Below, piece by piece: positions 51,903 through 61,486 of a DNA stretch of 64,000 bases. The notes under the pieces were generated by a model that ran no database searches, was not told the DNA's origin, and saw only the letters and a list, made by a program, of their open reading frames with translations. Source of the stretch: JASJBU01 sp963797085 (GTDB lineage Bacteria; Pseudomonadota; Gammaproteobacteria; Chromatiales; Chromatiaceae). The DNA is taken from positions 1 to 64,000 of the forward strand of contig CAWCOA010000009.1 of assembly GCA_963797085.1 (NCBI GenBank), in the 5' to 3' direction. The position numbers and the translations under genes are program-made. How positions within the stretch are numbered: the stretch's first letter is position 1; each line of letters starts with the position of its first letter.

Positions 51903-52787
51903 TTGAGCAGGGCCGTTTGGCAAGGACATGAAGTGGTTGCCGCCTATTTGCTGCACCAAGGGGCAAACCCAAACCTTGCAGGGCCCGACGGACAGCCACC
52001 TCTTCTGCTGGCAAGCCAGGAAAACAATCTCGAGCTGGTTAAGCGGCTATTAAAAGCCGGGGCCCGCATGCAGGTAGCTCGACAAGATGGAGCAACGCCA
52101 CTACTGCTTGCGGTGGAGAACAAAAATCTTCCGCTGACAGAGCTCTTGTTAGCCAATGATGCCGACCCGAATATAGCTGCAAATGACGGACTCTCACCCC
52201 TGATTGCTGCTGTCCTCACTCAACAGCCCGAGATCGTTAGCATTCTGTTGAAGCATCAAGCTACTATCGACCAGATGGACAAGCAGGGCCGATCTCCCCT
52301 ATTCCACGCAATCGAATTAGGCAATGTATCATTGGCTGAGATCCTGATAACTTCGGGCGCCAAGGTTAATCTTGTTTCGAATGGAGGAATCACGCCTTTA
52401 ATGCGAGCTGCGGCTCTCGGCCACGCCGAAATCGTAAAGATACTGTTACCCTATGGCAGTAAGTACCAGTTACAGAGTGACAATGGAAACACCGCCTTGA
52501 CGCTTGCGGCCCAGAATGGATCCTTGAAGACAGTCAATCTGCTGCTACCACTCCAGCCAAATATCAACCACCGCAACCAGGCAGGGAATTCCGCACTGAT
52601 TCTAGCCGCACAACGCGGTCATCTGGCAGTGGTAAAACGCCTGTTGGCGAGTGGCGCTGATCATCGTCTCCTCAATAAACGGCGCGAGGATGCAGTCACA
52701 CTGGCGAACCAGGCGGGTCACTCCAAGGTCGCTAAATATATAGGGGAGAACAAGACAAAAGGAAACTGGCTGGACTTCATGCGTTGA
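51903..52787 (+). CDS. Ankyrin-repeat protein, C-terminal fragment
   Basis: This 294-residue run of about eight ankyrin repeats (GHEVVAAYLLHQGANPNLAG, GNSALILAAQRGHLAVVK) ends at a natural stop. Its first Met is internal; the genuine frame extends upstream to about 51780. Confidence 0.7.
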   Translation: MSRAVWQGHEVVAAYLLHQGANPNLAGPDGQPPLLLASQENNLELVKRLLKAGARMQVARQDGATPLLLAVENKNLPLTELLLANDADPNIAANDGLSPLIAAVLTQQPEIVSILLKHQATIDQMDKQGRSPLFHAIELGNVSLAEILITSGAKVNLVSNGGITPLMRAAALGHAEIVKILLPYGSKYQLQSDNGNTALTLAAQNGSLKTVNLLLPLQPNINHRNQAGNSALILAAQRGHLAVVKRLLASGADHRLLNKRREDAVTLANQAGHSKVAKYIGENKTKGNWLDFMR

Positions 52788-52897
52788 TAAGCGGATTTCA
52801 GTCGGGTACAGGCGTGAATTTCTTCTGCGAATGTAACTAGCGCAGACCAGTCAGGTTCCGACTTATCAACAACAGAGTAATCTGCAGCCTACAAGTG

Positions 52898-53197
52898 TCA
52901 CCAGAGCCGCAACACTCCCAATTCCAATAACCCAATCAAAATCAGATAGGTGCCAACCACATAATTCAGTATGGCTGGCTTCACCAGGACCAGGATACCG
53001 CACAGAATCGCAATAATCGCCTGAGGGTCGACATGGCGACCATATCTAACCTGCAGCAATCCCAAGACGCCTACCAGGAGTAGATATAATGCAACCGTAT
53101 AGTTCAAGACACGCGGAACGAAAAGAATTACCAGTCCGGCAATTATTGCGACAACCGCCTCGACAGGCCATTGTCCTAAGATATCGGGTGCATTCAT
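52898..53197 (-). CDS. DUF3096 family small membrane protein
   Basis: This 99-residue protein has four short hydrophobic segments in two similar halves. Each half has an LNY motif (RVLNYTVALYLLLVGVLGL and AILNYVVGTYLILIGLLEL), the DUF3096 hallmark. The function of the family is unknown. It stands alone on the minus strand. Confidence 0.8.
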   Translation of the reverse strand: MNAPDILGQWPVEAVVAIIAGLVILFVPRVLNYTVALYLLLVGVLGLLQVRYGRHVDPQAIIAILCGILVLVKPAILNYVVGTYLILIGLLELGVLRLW

Positions 53198-54580
53198 TGT
53201 TTAACTATCGTCACTTAATTACGCTCTATTTCCAAGACATAACAATAATCGATCAGCAGCCGACGGTCCATCACGAGTTGATAGTGCAAGCAGCGGTAAT
53301 AGTGTTCGCACTCTTCTGATGTTCTGAAATAACCAGATCACTACAGGCTGACAGAAATAGTCTTGCTGGGAACGATGATCGATTTTTCGACTACCATCCC
53401 CGTTATACTGTTGGCAGCGCCGTACCAGTAGACACGCAACCTTAAACCTGTGAGTTCTGCCCGCCGATAAGTAATCGCACGAGATGGTTATAATGGCTGA
53501 ACGTTGTTAACTGAAGCCATCCGCAGGTTGCTGTACGAGCACCTGAGCACCGAAATAACTTCGCTATTCTCTGCAAACGATTAGAGCACCAATATCCACA
53601 GGGTACACACGCCCAGAGTGACTCAGCTCAGGCTGGCCAGGCTCAATGCAATAGGCGTCTATTGAGCAAAGGCCGGCAGAACGAATGACCCGATCACTTT
53701 AAACAGCCGATAACCCAAATTTTCGGTCCAGGCGTTCCCTGCTTATTACAACCTTGCTTATAGTCTAACAAATTTTGCTGTGATTGAGTCTGGTAAACGA
53801 TCACAGCGTTATTCAAATCAAGCCCCGCACCATAACGTTTGGTAGAGGCAAACCTATCTCCTTGCAGACGTTTGAACCGTGTTGGAGGCATCTCGATCTG
53901 GCTGAAAACACACAGCCATTAGACTCTAAAAACTTGGCTATGAAAATTCTGCGAAGCAAGTACAACAGGGTCAATTTGAACATCGTTTTCGAGATGCTGG
54001 CTGCCATGGGATGAGATGCGGCTGTGGTGGAAAACGGTGATGATGCCCTCAACGCATTGCAGACAAGTCAATTTGGCATTGTGCCATGGACGGCCAAATA
54101 TCGAGAACAGACCGCTATCAGGAAAAGCGCAAGTGGCTGCGATGGGATAACAACCAGTCATTGCCTGATAAAAACTCCCTCATCATCAGGACTGGCAAAT
54201 ACGCCTCCAGCAGCTGTCTCCAGTCTGCCGCCTCAAGATGAATGATCTCCTTGTCGAACATCCCACCCAATCGATTATCTATCCGCAGGCCAGACCCTTA
54301 ATTTCAATTTTTTTTGCTCTTGGACGCTAACCCAAAAGCTGTCACAAACCGACCGGTCCAGGCTCGAACATGCAGATAATGGAACATCCTCGAACATACG
54401 CATAGTTGTTTATTCAGCTGCTATTCAGGCTCATATTCAAATGGTGCAGTAACGACCTGGACACATCCCATGCTACTGAGAGGCTGGTTCGGGTTATTGA
54501 TATGCCGATAGGTCCATCTCAAGCCCTAGGGCAGTGATGGTGGATTTTAGTTGACTATTTATCACCAAAGGAAATAAGGA
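53198..54580. other. Gene-poor region with decayed sequence
   Basis: About 1.4 kb with no intact gene. It contains a receiver-domain relic at 53937-54095. The remainder shows only short frames without family resemblance and looks like decayed coding sequence. The promoter of the lipoprotein gene should lie near its right end. Confidence 0.5.
53937..54095 (+). pseudogene. Relic of a response-regulator receiver domain
   Basis: In one frame the sequence reads RVNLNIVFEMLAAMG, then a TGA stop (54012-54014), then DAAVVENGDDALNALQTSQFGIV. This is the alpha1-alpha2-beta3 part of a receiver domain from a hybrid kinase (compare NPVNQxVxxxML and AENGxEAL). The start and the phospho-Asp motif are lost. 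Confidence 0.55.
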
Positions 54581-56218
54581 ATGAAATCAAGGTTACTCAT
54601 GACACTGGCTGTCAGCATACTCATGTCAGCCTGCGGAGGCGGCAGCAATACTGACGAAGACACAAATTCGACAACCAGTAATAAATTTCCCGAAGGGCTG
54701 GCCCTGAGCTCACCTTTTGATATGGTTTCCACCAGCCCAAGACCGGCCTCTTCCAATAACTTGGCAAACCGGATCAGCATTACCGGTATGGAAACCCACT
54801 ATGCCTGGACGACTGCCCAGATCGATCGTATTTTGGAAGGTACCACACCGGTACGCGATGCCTTCACCCCCGAACTCTTCTTCAGCTTTCCAATAAACGC
54901 TGAATGCTTCGGCCCGTCTGTAAAGTACGAAAACCATCCGGATTATCTCAGTCCACCTGACCCGTCAGGCAGTATTGATGGCGAACTGCCGACAGGAGAC
55001 CTTGGCCTTTGGACCGAAAACGATGCAGCAAGCGGCCATGCCTGTGCACCGGCGGAACTCAACGTCCGGCTCAATGGCATGAGCCGACAGGGCCGCGGCG
55101 GCCTGATGATGGTCGCGAGTATGCTCGCGACCGCCAACAACAACAGCATTGCACTCCCAACGGCAGGCAGCAGTATTTCAGTCAGCAGTGAGCTGAACAG
55201 TGCAATAGCAGACCCGGCGATCAATGTCACGCTCGCAGTAATCACCCACAACAGCGATGGCAGCTGGACTTATCAACTGTTTTTCACTTATACCAGAAGC
55301 TGGCCGGTCAGCGGTGACTATACCCACAAGATTTCGCTACGCCTGGACCATACCCCCAGCCCCAGCGATTCGACTAACGCTTACAACGGCCTGCTTGCCT
55401 ACTGGATCAGCGGCGCAGGCGGTGATGACCATTTCCCAGGTGGAAATTGCCCTGCATCATCTGACCGCACCTACAATGGCTCACTGAAATATGAGCGTAC
55501 CTCACTCACCGCCATGCAACTACAATCACGGGCCGCGATTTTCTGCGGGACTGAGGTCGACGCCAGCATTGGTGGAAGTACAACAGATGCGGGAATGGTC
55601 AATGACGATTATGTTTATGATGGCAGCAACACAGGCTGGAGTGAAAATTTCGACCTGTTCGCAGCTGACTTCGACCCGGACTCACTGGAAGGAAAATACA
55701 CCTATGCCTGGCAGGCTGGCTCGGGTGACTCCCATACCCGCATCTTCAATATCGGAGTGTCGGAGGTCAATAACACCCTCACGGGTGAAAGCTACTTCGG
55801 CTACGGTGACCCCATGGGGATCACTGATGGCATAATTCAGACATTCATCTGCAATTGGGCAGGACCCAATGGAGGTAGATCTCTCACAGACCGCAGCCAT
55901 GACGACCGGGTACAGCGTCAACATTTCACCCTCGACACCACTACTGGGCTGTTCAAGCCGAGCAACAGCGCTGCCTCCAATATTGACTATGCGCCCACCA
56001 ACAGTTGTGACTATAGCGAGCCAGGAATCAATGGCAGTTTCCTTTATGACACCGATGCTGATGGGCTGCTGACTGGCGAGACTGCTGTCAGCGTAAAGAA
56101 CGATCTCTGGAATGGCACTGCCTCTGATATCACAGCCGGTAACACCCTGCCCGATATCGTTATCAATAGGGGTTTCACCCTCAGCTGCATTCCCGGTGGA
56201 TGGCCATCTGAGAACTAA
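54581..56218 (+). CDS. Large lipoprotein of unknown function
   Basis: This 545-residue protein has a lipobox signal (ILMSAC, then GGGSN), so it is probably an envelope lipoprotein. An AAGGAAATAAGGA site precedes the ATG. A low-complexity linker leads to a beta-rich body with conserved-looking aromatic and Cys residues (NAECFGPSV, AIFCGTE, QTFICNWAG, NSCDYSEPG, LSCIPGG). Paired cysteines suggest disulfides. I do not recognise a domain. It stands alone and is followed by a strong hairpin. Confidence 0.65.
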   Translation: MKSRLLMTLAVSILMSACGGGSNTDEDTNSTTSNKFPEGLALSSPFDMVSTSPRPASSNNLANRISITGMETHYAWTTAQIDRILEGTTPVRDAFTPELFFSFPINAECFGPSVKYENHPDYLSPPDPSGSIDGELPTGDLGLWTENDAASGHACAPAELNVRLNGMSRQGRGGLMMVASMLATANNNSIALPTAGSSISVSSELNSAIADPAINVTLAVITHNSDGSWTYQLFFTYTRSWPVSGDYTHKISLRLDHTPSPSDSTNAYNGLLAYWISGAGGDDHFPGGNCPASSDRTYNGSLKYERTSLTAMQLQSRAAIFCGTEVDASIGGSTTDAGMVNDDYVYDGSNTGWSENFDLFAADFDPDSLEGKYTYAWQAGSGDSHTRIFNIGVSEVNNTLTGESYFGYGDPMGITDGIIQTFICNWAGPNGGRSLTDRSHDDRVQRQHFTLDTTTGLFKPSNSAASNIDYAPTNSCDYSEPGINGSFLYDTDADGLLTGETAVSVKNDLWNGTASDITAGNTLPDIVINRGFTLSCIPGGWPSEN

Positions 56219-56226
56219 ATCTGCTT

Positions 56227-56244
56227 GGGGCCGCCTGCGGCCCC
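56227..56244 (+). terminator. GC-rich hairpin after the lipoprotein gene
   Basis: Bases 56227-56234 and 56237-56244 are perfect inverted repeats of eight G/C bases. It lies 8 bases past the stop. No T-tract follows, so termination is likely but not certain. Confidence 0.55.
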
Positions 56245-56428
56245 TGAAACTTAAGCTCTTACTCATGGGGCTTAGCGATGCTAATATTCTTATACATTAT
56301 CTAAGTGTTTCTTCCAACTACCAGACTCGTCTAGCTTATAGCCAGTTTGCCTAGTGGTTGGCAGTGACAGGACACCAACTTAGTCTTTGTCAGGCTCGTC
56401 CCCACTAAGCACTGCTGCCTAACACAAC

Positions 56429-57280
56429 ATGCACAGAATCCATAGCTACCTTGCCACCCTCAATTACAGCTTGATGTTATTGCTGCTGGCCAGTTGTGTT
56501 TCCATACCGACCGATCGTCTGGCTGACAACCTCGCCGATGCCATGCTCAACCAAACGGATCCGGAAATCGTACGGACAGGTGCTCCTGCTTATCTGCTGC
56601 TGATCGACTCGCTCATCGAAGACTCACCGAATGACCCAAACCTGTTACTGGCCGGCGCGCGACTCTATGGCGCCTATGGCAGCGGTCTGATCAATGATCC
56701 AATTCGAAAAAAAAGCCTGGCACGCCAGTCCCTGGAGTACGCAAACCGTGGATTGTGTATCCATCAACCAATTATCTGCACCAGCAGGCATCTGCCCCAT
56801 GCAGAGTTTGTGGCAACCCTGGAGAAACTCAACCGGACTGACCTCGAGGCTGTATATCTCTTCGGCACCAGTTGGCTTGGCTGGATTCAGGCCAGCCAAG
56901 ACGACTGGAGCGCGGTCGCTGAACTGTCAAAGGCCGAGGCGGTGCTGCAACGGGTGATCGACATAGCACCGGATTTTGAGCGGGGCCGGGCCCAGCTCTA
57001 TCTTGGCGTACTTCGAAGTCTGATCCCGCCCGCTTTGGGAGGCAAACCCGAAGTGGGTCGTGAACATTTCGAAAAAGCCATCAAATTTTCGGAGGGCAAG
57101 GATCTCATGGTCAAACTCGAATTCGCGCGCCGCTATGCGCGTCTGGTTTTCAACCAGGATCTGCATGACCAACTGCTACAAGAGGTAATCGACGCCGATC
57201 CGGTCGCACCCGGACTGACCCTGAGCAACGTGCTTGCTCAACAGCAGGCCAGAAAACTGCTTGTTGAAGACTATTTCTAG
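56429..57280 (+). CDS. TRAP transporter-associated TatT lipoprotein
   Basis: This 283-residue protein has a lipobox (LLLLASC), then an all-helical TPR-like body with GARLYGAYGSGLI, a two-Cys stretch (LCIHQPIICTSR) and LYLGVLRSLIPPALGGKPEVG. These match TatT, a trimeric periplasmic TPR protein that forms a complex with the DctP solute-binding protein in some TRAP systems. The dctP gene follows directly. Confidence 0.82.
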   Translation: MHRIHSYLATLNYSLMLLLLASCVSIPTDRLADNLADAMLNQTDPEIVRTGAPAYLLLIDSLIEDSPNDPNLLLAGARLYGAYGSGLINDPIRKKSLARQSLEYANRGLCIHQPIICTSRHLPHAEFVATLEKLNRTDLEAVYLFGTSWLGWIQASQDDWSAVAELSKAEAVLQRVIDIAPDFERGRAQLYLGVLRSLIPPALGGKPEVGREHFEKAIKFSEGKDLMVKLEFARRYARLVFNQDLHDQLLQEVIDADPVAPGLTLSNVLAQQQARKLLVEDYF

Positions 57281-57336
57281 CATCTGATCCCATGGCCAGC
57301 TGCGTATTCTCATTAGTTTTCCTAGGAGCATTCCAC

Positions 57337-58332
57337 ATGACACGCTTGCTTATTGTCCTGTTGTTTTCATTCGGACTGCTTACCGCTACTCATGCGACCA
57401 CATTGAAGATCGCTACTATCGCACCAGACGGTACCAGTTGGATGAAGCAATTGCGGACAGCGGCAAAAAAGATCCACCAAGAGACCCAGGGGCGAATCAA
57501 GATGCGCTTCTATCCGGGCGGGGTCATGGGCAACGATAAAAGTGTCTTGCGCAAGATCCGCGCCGGCCAACTGCACGGTGGTGCAATTACCGGCGGTGGT
57601 CTCACCTCGATACATCCTGACACTGAACTCTACAGCCTGCCATTTCTGTTTCGTAACCTGCGGGAGGTCGATCAGGTACGTCGTGAGATGGATGCCCAGA
57701 TCATCGGCGCATTGAGGGAAAAGGGTTTTGTCAGTTACGGCATCAGCGAGGGAGGCTTCGCCTACCTGATGTCCAATCAACCGGTAGCAAGCACTGATGA
57801 CCTGAAGGGACTGAAGATCTGGATTCCTGAAGGGGACATAACCAACGCCCGGGCATTCAAAACCCTGGATATCTTCCCCATTCAATTACCCCTTACCGAT
57901 GTGCTTACGGGGCTGCAAACTGGGCTCATCGACACTGTCGCCACTTCGGCCATGGGAGCCATTGCGCTGCAATGGCATACACGAATCAAATATCTTACCG
58001 ATGTGCCCCTGGTCTACCTCTACGCCAGCCTGGTGATCAAGGAACGCGCGCTGCGGAGACTCTCCGCCGAAGACCGGTCTGTCCTGCAGCGCGTCATGGA
58101 TGAGGCCTTTGCAAAGCTGAACAAAAAGAACCGTAACGACGAACAAAATGCCCTAAAAGCGCTGACTCAGCAGGGCATTCAGCTCATTCAGCCCTCTAAG
58201 GCTGAACGGGCTGGATGGGAAAGACATGCCGCCCAAACGATAGGGGATCATAGCAATGGCAGTCACTTCTCCCGAGCCAAACTGCAACAAATCCAGATGC
58301 TCATTCAAGGATATCGCCAGCAACATAATTAG
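57337..58332 (+). CDS. dctP: TRAP transporter solute-binding protein DctP
   Basis: This 331-residue protein is counted from the ATG at 57337, which has AGGAG 8 bases upstream. The signal peptide ends THA. The DctP fold begins TLKIATIAPDGTSWMKQLR and includes VMGNDKSVLRKIRAGQLHG and the ligand-region stretch LKGLKIWIPEGD. It binds an organic acid-like solute and delivers it to DctQM. The exact substrate cannot be told from the sequence. Confidence 0.9.
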   Translation: MTRLLIVLLFSFGLLTATHATTLKIATIAPDGTSWMKQLRTAAKKIHQETQGRIKMRFYPGGVMGNDKSVLRKIRAGQLHGGAITGGGLTSIHPDTELYSLPFLFRNLREVDQVRREMDAQIIGALREKGFVSYGISEGGFAYLMSNQPVASTDDLKGLKIWIPEGDITNARAFKTLDIFPIQLPLTDVLTGLQTGLIDTVATSAMGAIALQWHTRIKYLTDVPLVYLYASLVIKERALRRLSAEDRSVLQRVMDEAFAKLNKKNRNDEQNALKALTQQGIQLIQPSKAERAGWERHAAQTIGDHSNGSHFSRAKLQQIQMLIQGYRQQHN

Positions 58333-58397
58333 TTATTGAACACTACTGAGATTGCTGCATACGCCGCGATCAGGCTGACCCGCTATAATCGAAGATC

Positions 58398-58886
58398 ATG
58401 CTCGACCGTCTAAACCGCATCCAACAACTCATTCTGCGTATCGAAAATGGCATCATGGCCCTGCTGCTGGGGGCCATGATACTTCTGGCTGCCGGGCAGA
58501 TCCTGCTGCGTAACCTGTTCGATTCCGGTCTGATCTGGGCCGACCCTGCCCTGCGCCTGCTGGTGCTCTGGATAACCATGTTCGGCGCCATTGCCGCCAG
58601 TCGGGAACACCGCCACATACGCATCGACCTTTTTTCGCGTTTTCTTAAAGGCCGGCCGAAACAAGTTATTCTGTCGCTAACCGATCTGTTTACAGCACTC
58701 GTCAGTGGTGTGATTGCCTGGCACGCCACTCGATTCGTCTATCTGGAGTGGCAGGACGCTAACCTGCTGTTTGGCGCCCTGCCCGCCTGGCTGGGAGAAA
58801 TCATCATACCCATCGGGTTTAGCGTTCTGACCCTAAGGTTCCTCAGCAATATCCCGCTGCGGCTGGTCACCCAGGACAAAACCTGA
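58398..58886 (+). CDS. dctQ: TRAP transporter small membrane subunit DctQ
   Basis: This 162-residue protein has four membrane helices and the family motif WADPALRLLVLWITMFGAI followed by REHRHIRID. It partners DctM. The stop and the dctM start overlap by one base (TGATG), so translation is coupled. Confidence 0.88.
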   Translation: MLDRLNRIQQLILRIENGIMALLLGAMILLAAGQILLRNLFDSGLIWADPALRLLVLWITMFGAIAASREHRHIRIDLFSRFLKGRPKQVILSLTDLFTALVSGVIAWHATRFVYLEWQDANLLFGALPAWLGEIIIPIGFSVLTLRFLSNIPLRLVTQDKT

Positions 58887-60160
58887 TGCTGGTTGCCTTC
58901 GGACTGCTGCTGTTGGCCCTGTTCGGCACACCCCTGTTCGCCATCATCGGCGCCGGGGCCCTGTGGGGCTATTATCAATCAGAGATCGATCTCTCGGTGG
59001 TTGCCATAGAGTTTTTTCGCATTGCTGAGATGCCGGTACTGCTGGCCATCCCGCTATTCACCTTTGCCGGTTACCTGCTCAGCGAGAGCAACGCACCCCA
59101 TCGCCTGGTGCGCCTGACCCGCGCCCTGCTGGGTTGGATGCCCGGCGGGCTGGCCTTTGTCTCGCTGGTGGCCTGCGCCCTGTTTACCGCCTTTACCGGG
59201 GCTTCCGGCGTTACCATCGTTGCCCTGGGAGCACTGCTCTACCCGGCACTGCAGGAGGCCGGGTACCGGCAGAACTTCAGTCTTGGGTTGGTCACTACCT
59301 CCGGCAGTCTGGGACTGCTGTTCGCCCCGGCGCTGCCATTGATCCTCTATGCCGTAGTCGCCCAGCAACTGGGTATCGGCGGCAATATCAGCGTCAACCA
59401 GATGTTTCTCGCCGGCATTCTGCCCGGCCTGATGATGTTGCTGATCCTGATGGCCTGGAGCATCTGGTCAAGCCGCAACTCCAAACTCACAGCCTTTTCC
59501 GGCCCACAGGCAATATCCGCAATACGCGAGGCCATCTGGGAGATCCCCTTGCCTTTGATAGTTCTGGGAGGTGTCTATAGCGGCTATTTCGCCATTTCTG
59601 AAGCAGCGGCGGTCACAGTCTGTTATGTATTGATCGTGGAAGTGTTCATCCACCGAGAGATTCCATTGCGCAAGCTTCCCGCCGTGATGCGCGAAGCGAT
59701 GTTGCTGGTGGGCGGCATTCTCATCATCCTCGGCCTTTCATTGGCCTCCACCAATTACCTGATCGACGCAGAAGTACCGACCCGTCTATTCACATGGATA
59801 CACCAACATATCGCTGATCCATTGACATTTCTGATCTTCCTGAATCTATTCCTGTTGGCCCTGGGCGCGATGCTCGATATCTTCTCTGCCCTGGTCCTGA
59901 TCGTTCCCTTGCTGTTGCCGGTGGCAATGCAATATGGCATTCATCCCGTACACCTGGGCATTATCTTTCTGGCCAATATGCAGATTGGTTATTTCACACC
60001 TCCGGTGGGCATGAACCTGTTCATCGCCAGCTATCGATTTGACAGGCCGGTGACGCAGATCTACTACGCCACCCTGCCCTGGTTTCTCTTGCTGTTTGCT
60101 GCGGTGCTGTTGATTACATACTGGCCTTTCCTCTCCCTGGCCCTAGTCCAATCTACTTGA
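58886..60160 (+). CDS. dctM: TRAP transporter large membrane subunit DctM
   Basis: This 424-residue protein has about 12 hydrophobic segments and the DctM signatures GASGVTIVALGALLYPAL and FTPPVGMNLFIA. It is the sodium-coupled permease of the transporter. It converges on phaB with an 8-base 3' overlap. Confidence 0.93.
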   Translation: MLVAFGLLLLALFGTPLFAIIGAGALWGYYQSEIDLSVVAIEFFRIAEMPVLLAIPLFTFAGYLLSESNAPHRLVRLTRALLGWMPGGLAFVSLVACALFTAFTGASGVTIVALGALLYPALQEAGYRQNFSLGLVTTSGSLGLLFAPALPLILYAVVAQQLGIGGNISVNQMFLAGILPGLMMLLILMAWSIWSSRNSKLTAFSGPQAISAIREAIWEIPLPLIVLGGVYSGYFAISEAAAVTVCYVLIVEVFIHREIPLRKLPAVMREAMLLVGGILIILGLSLASTNYLIDAEVPTRLFTWIHQHIADPLTFLIFLNLFLLALGAMLDIFSALVLIVPLLLPVAMQYGIHPVHLGIIFLANMQIGYFTPPVGMNLFIASYRFDRPVTQIYYATLPWFLLLFAAVLLITYWPFLSLALVQST

Positions 60161-60902
60161 TAAACAGGCCGCCATTGACCGGCAGATTGACACCGGTGAT
60201 ATAAGTCGCTTCATCATCGGCCAGAAAGGCCACTGCGTTGGCGATCTCCTCCGGTGTTCCCATGCGGCGCATCGGGATACCTGCAATGATCGATTCCCGG
60301 ACGTCGTCCCGCATGGCCAGGGTCATCGCTGTCTCCACATAACCCGGGGAGACGGTATTCACAGTGATGCCTTTGGCTGCACCCTCATGGGCCAGGGCCA
60401 TGGTAAAACCATGCATACCCGCCTTGGCAGCAGAATAATTCACCTGACCGAACTGGCCGCGCTGGCCATTCACGGAGGAGATATTGATGATTCGGCCAAA
60501 GCCGCGATCCAACATGCCTTCCCACACCGGCCGGGTCACGTAGTAGACACTGTTCAGATTGGTCTTGATGACCGATTCCCAATTATCCAGCTCCATGCGT
60601 TTGAAACTGCTGTCACGGGTAATGCCGGCGCAGTTGACAAGAATGTCGATCGGACCGAATTTTTCTTCGGTCTCCTCGATCATGGCGATACAGTTCACTG
60701 GAGAAGACACGTCACCGGCAACCAGCCCGACGTCTATACCCTCGGCCTCTCGAGCCTTGCTCCATTCCTGCATGCCTTCCTCTTCCGAGGGGTGGTAACA
60801 GGCCACCACGCGGCAGCCTTTTTCCACTAACTTGCTACAGATGGCGGTACCTATACCACCGGTACCGCCTGTAACCAGGGCCAATCGACCATTATTATTC
60901 AT
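60153..60902 (-). CDS. phaB: Acetoacetyl-CoA reductase PhaB (copy 1)
   Basis: This 249-residue short-chain dehydrogenase has the NADPH motif TGGTGGIG (11-18) and NCAG in place of the usual NNAG. The catalytic set Ser142, Tyr156 and Lys160 lies in ISSVNGQRGQFGQVNYSAAKAG-type context. It reduces acetoacetyl-CoA to (R)-3-hydroxybutyryl-CoA for polyhydroxybutyrate synthesis. It is followed upstream by phasin and phaR and by a second phaB copy. Confidence 0.92.
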   Translation of the reverse strand: MNNNGRLALVTGGTGGIGTAICSKLVEKGCRVVACYHPSEEEGMQEWSKAREAEGIDVGLVAGDVSSPVNCIAMIEETEEKFGPIDILVNCAGITRDSSFKRMELDNWESVIKTNLNSVYYVTRPVWEGMLDRGFGRIINISSVNGQRGQFGQVNYSAAKAGMHGFTMALAHEGAAKGITVNTVSPGYVETAMTLAMRDDVRESIIAGIPMRRMGTPEEIANAVAFLADDEATYITGVNLPVNGGLFIK

Positions 60903-60938
60903 GTGCTTCGATACTCCGAAATCATATACTCAGTTGAT

Positions 60939-61301
60939 TTATTGACTGGCCTTGTTCCAGTTGTTGGTCATCGATTGGACTGACTTCTCATACCAGTCAC
61001 GGTACTCGCCTTGTACTTGAGTAGCGGTTGAGATGACTTCACGCCCCTCGGCAATCAGCTTCTCACCCATCTCCTTGGTCAGAGCGGCCTGGGATGCCAG
61101 GATCTCTTTTGGATCTTTGGCGGTCGAGCTCAACTCCATCTGCTTAGCGCTTACATCAAGCCATGCATTAAGCATATCTGACTGTTTTTCCATCATATTA
61201 TTCATAATACGCAGATTGATATCGCCCAGCTCGCGAACGCTCTCGTAACCATTGTTGGTCATTTCTTTCATCATCTCTAAGTTTTCTTTCGGGTTGTTCA
61301 T
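60939..61301 (-). CDS. phaP: Phasin-family PHA granule protein
   Basis: This 120-residue protein is counted from the ATG at 61301, with AGGAG upstream. It is an all-helical amphipathic protein typical of phasins (NGYESVRELGDINLRIMNNM, LDVSAKQMEL). Phasins coat PHA granules and control their size. It lies between phaB and phaR. Confidence 0.85.
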   Translation of the reverse strand: MNNPKENLEMMKEMTNNGYESVRELGDINLRIMNNMMEKQSDMLNAWLDVSAKQMELSSTAKDPKEILASQAALTKEMGEKLIAEGREVISTATQVQGEYRDWYEKSVQSMTNNWNKASQ

Positions 61302-61486
61302 GGTTATCTCCTGTCGGTTGTGCATTGCAGCATTGTTGCAGTGCAGCATAGTATTCCCGAAATGACCTGTCAAGGGTGAATGAGTGTTTTTCAGCTGAGG
61401 TAGGTATGTATTGAGAAGAAAGGAGATCGGTAGCGCGGTGGAGCCGGTTATTTACCTTAAAGGGTCATTGCGAGCTTCAGATTGAT

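Larger units (their letters stand above)
50719..52787 (+). pseudogene. Exported Sel1/TPR and ankyrin-repeat protein (one frameshift)
   Basis: Joining two frames gives about 689 residues: a signal peptide, two Sel1-like repeats (AQYTLGNLYRAGRGVDQDHEKA) and about 13 ankyrin repeats. The frame changes near 51780. Between the pieces, other-frame codons read LHQAAWRGQLPLVKALIDRG, a perfect ankyrin unit, so a one-base adjustment restores the gene. It overlaps the end of the Fe-S flavoprotein gene, so they are co-transcribed. It probably scaffolds protein interactions in the periplasm. The frameshift may be an error, as the rest is intact. Confidence 0.75.
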
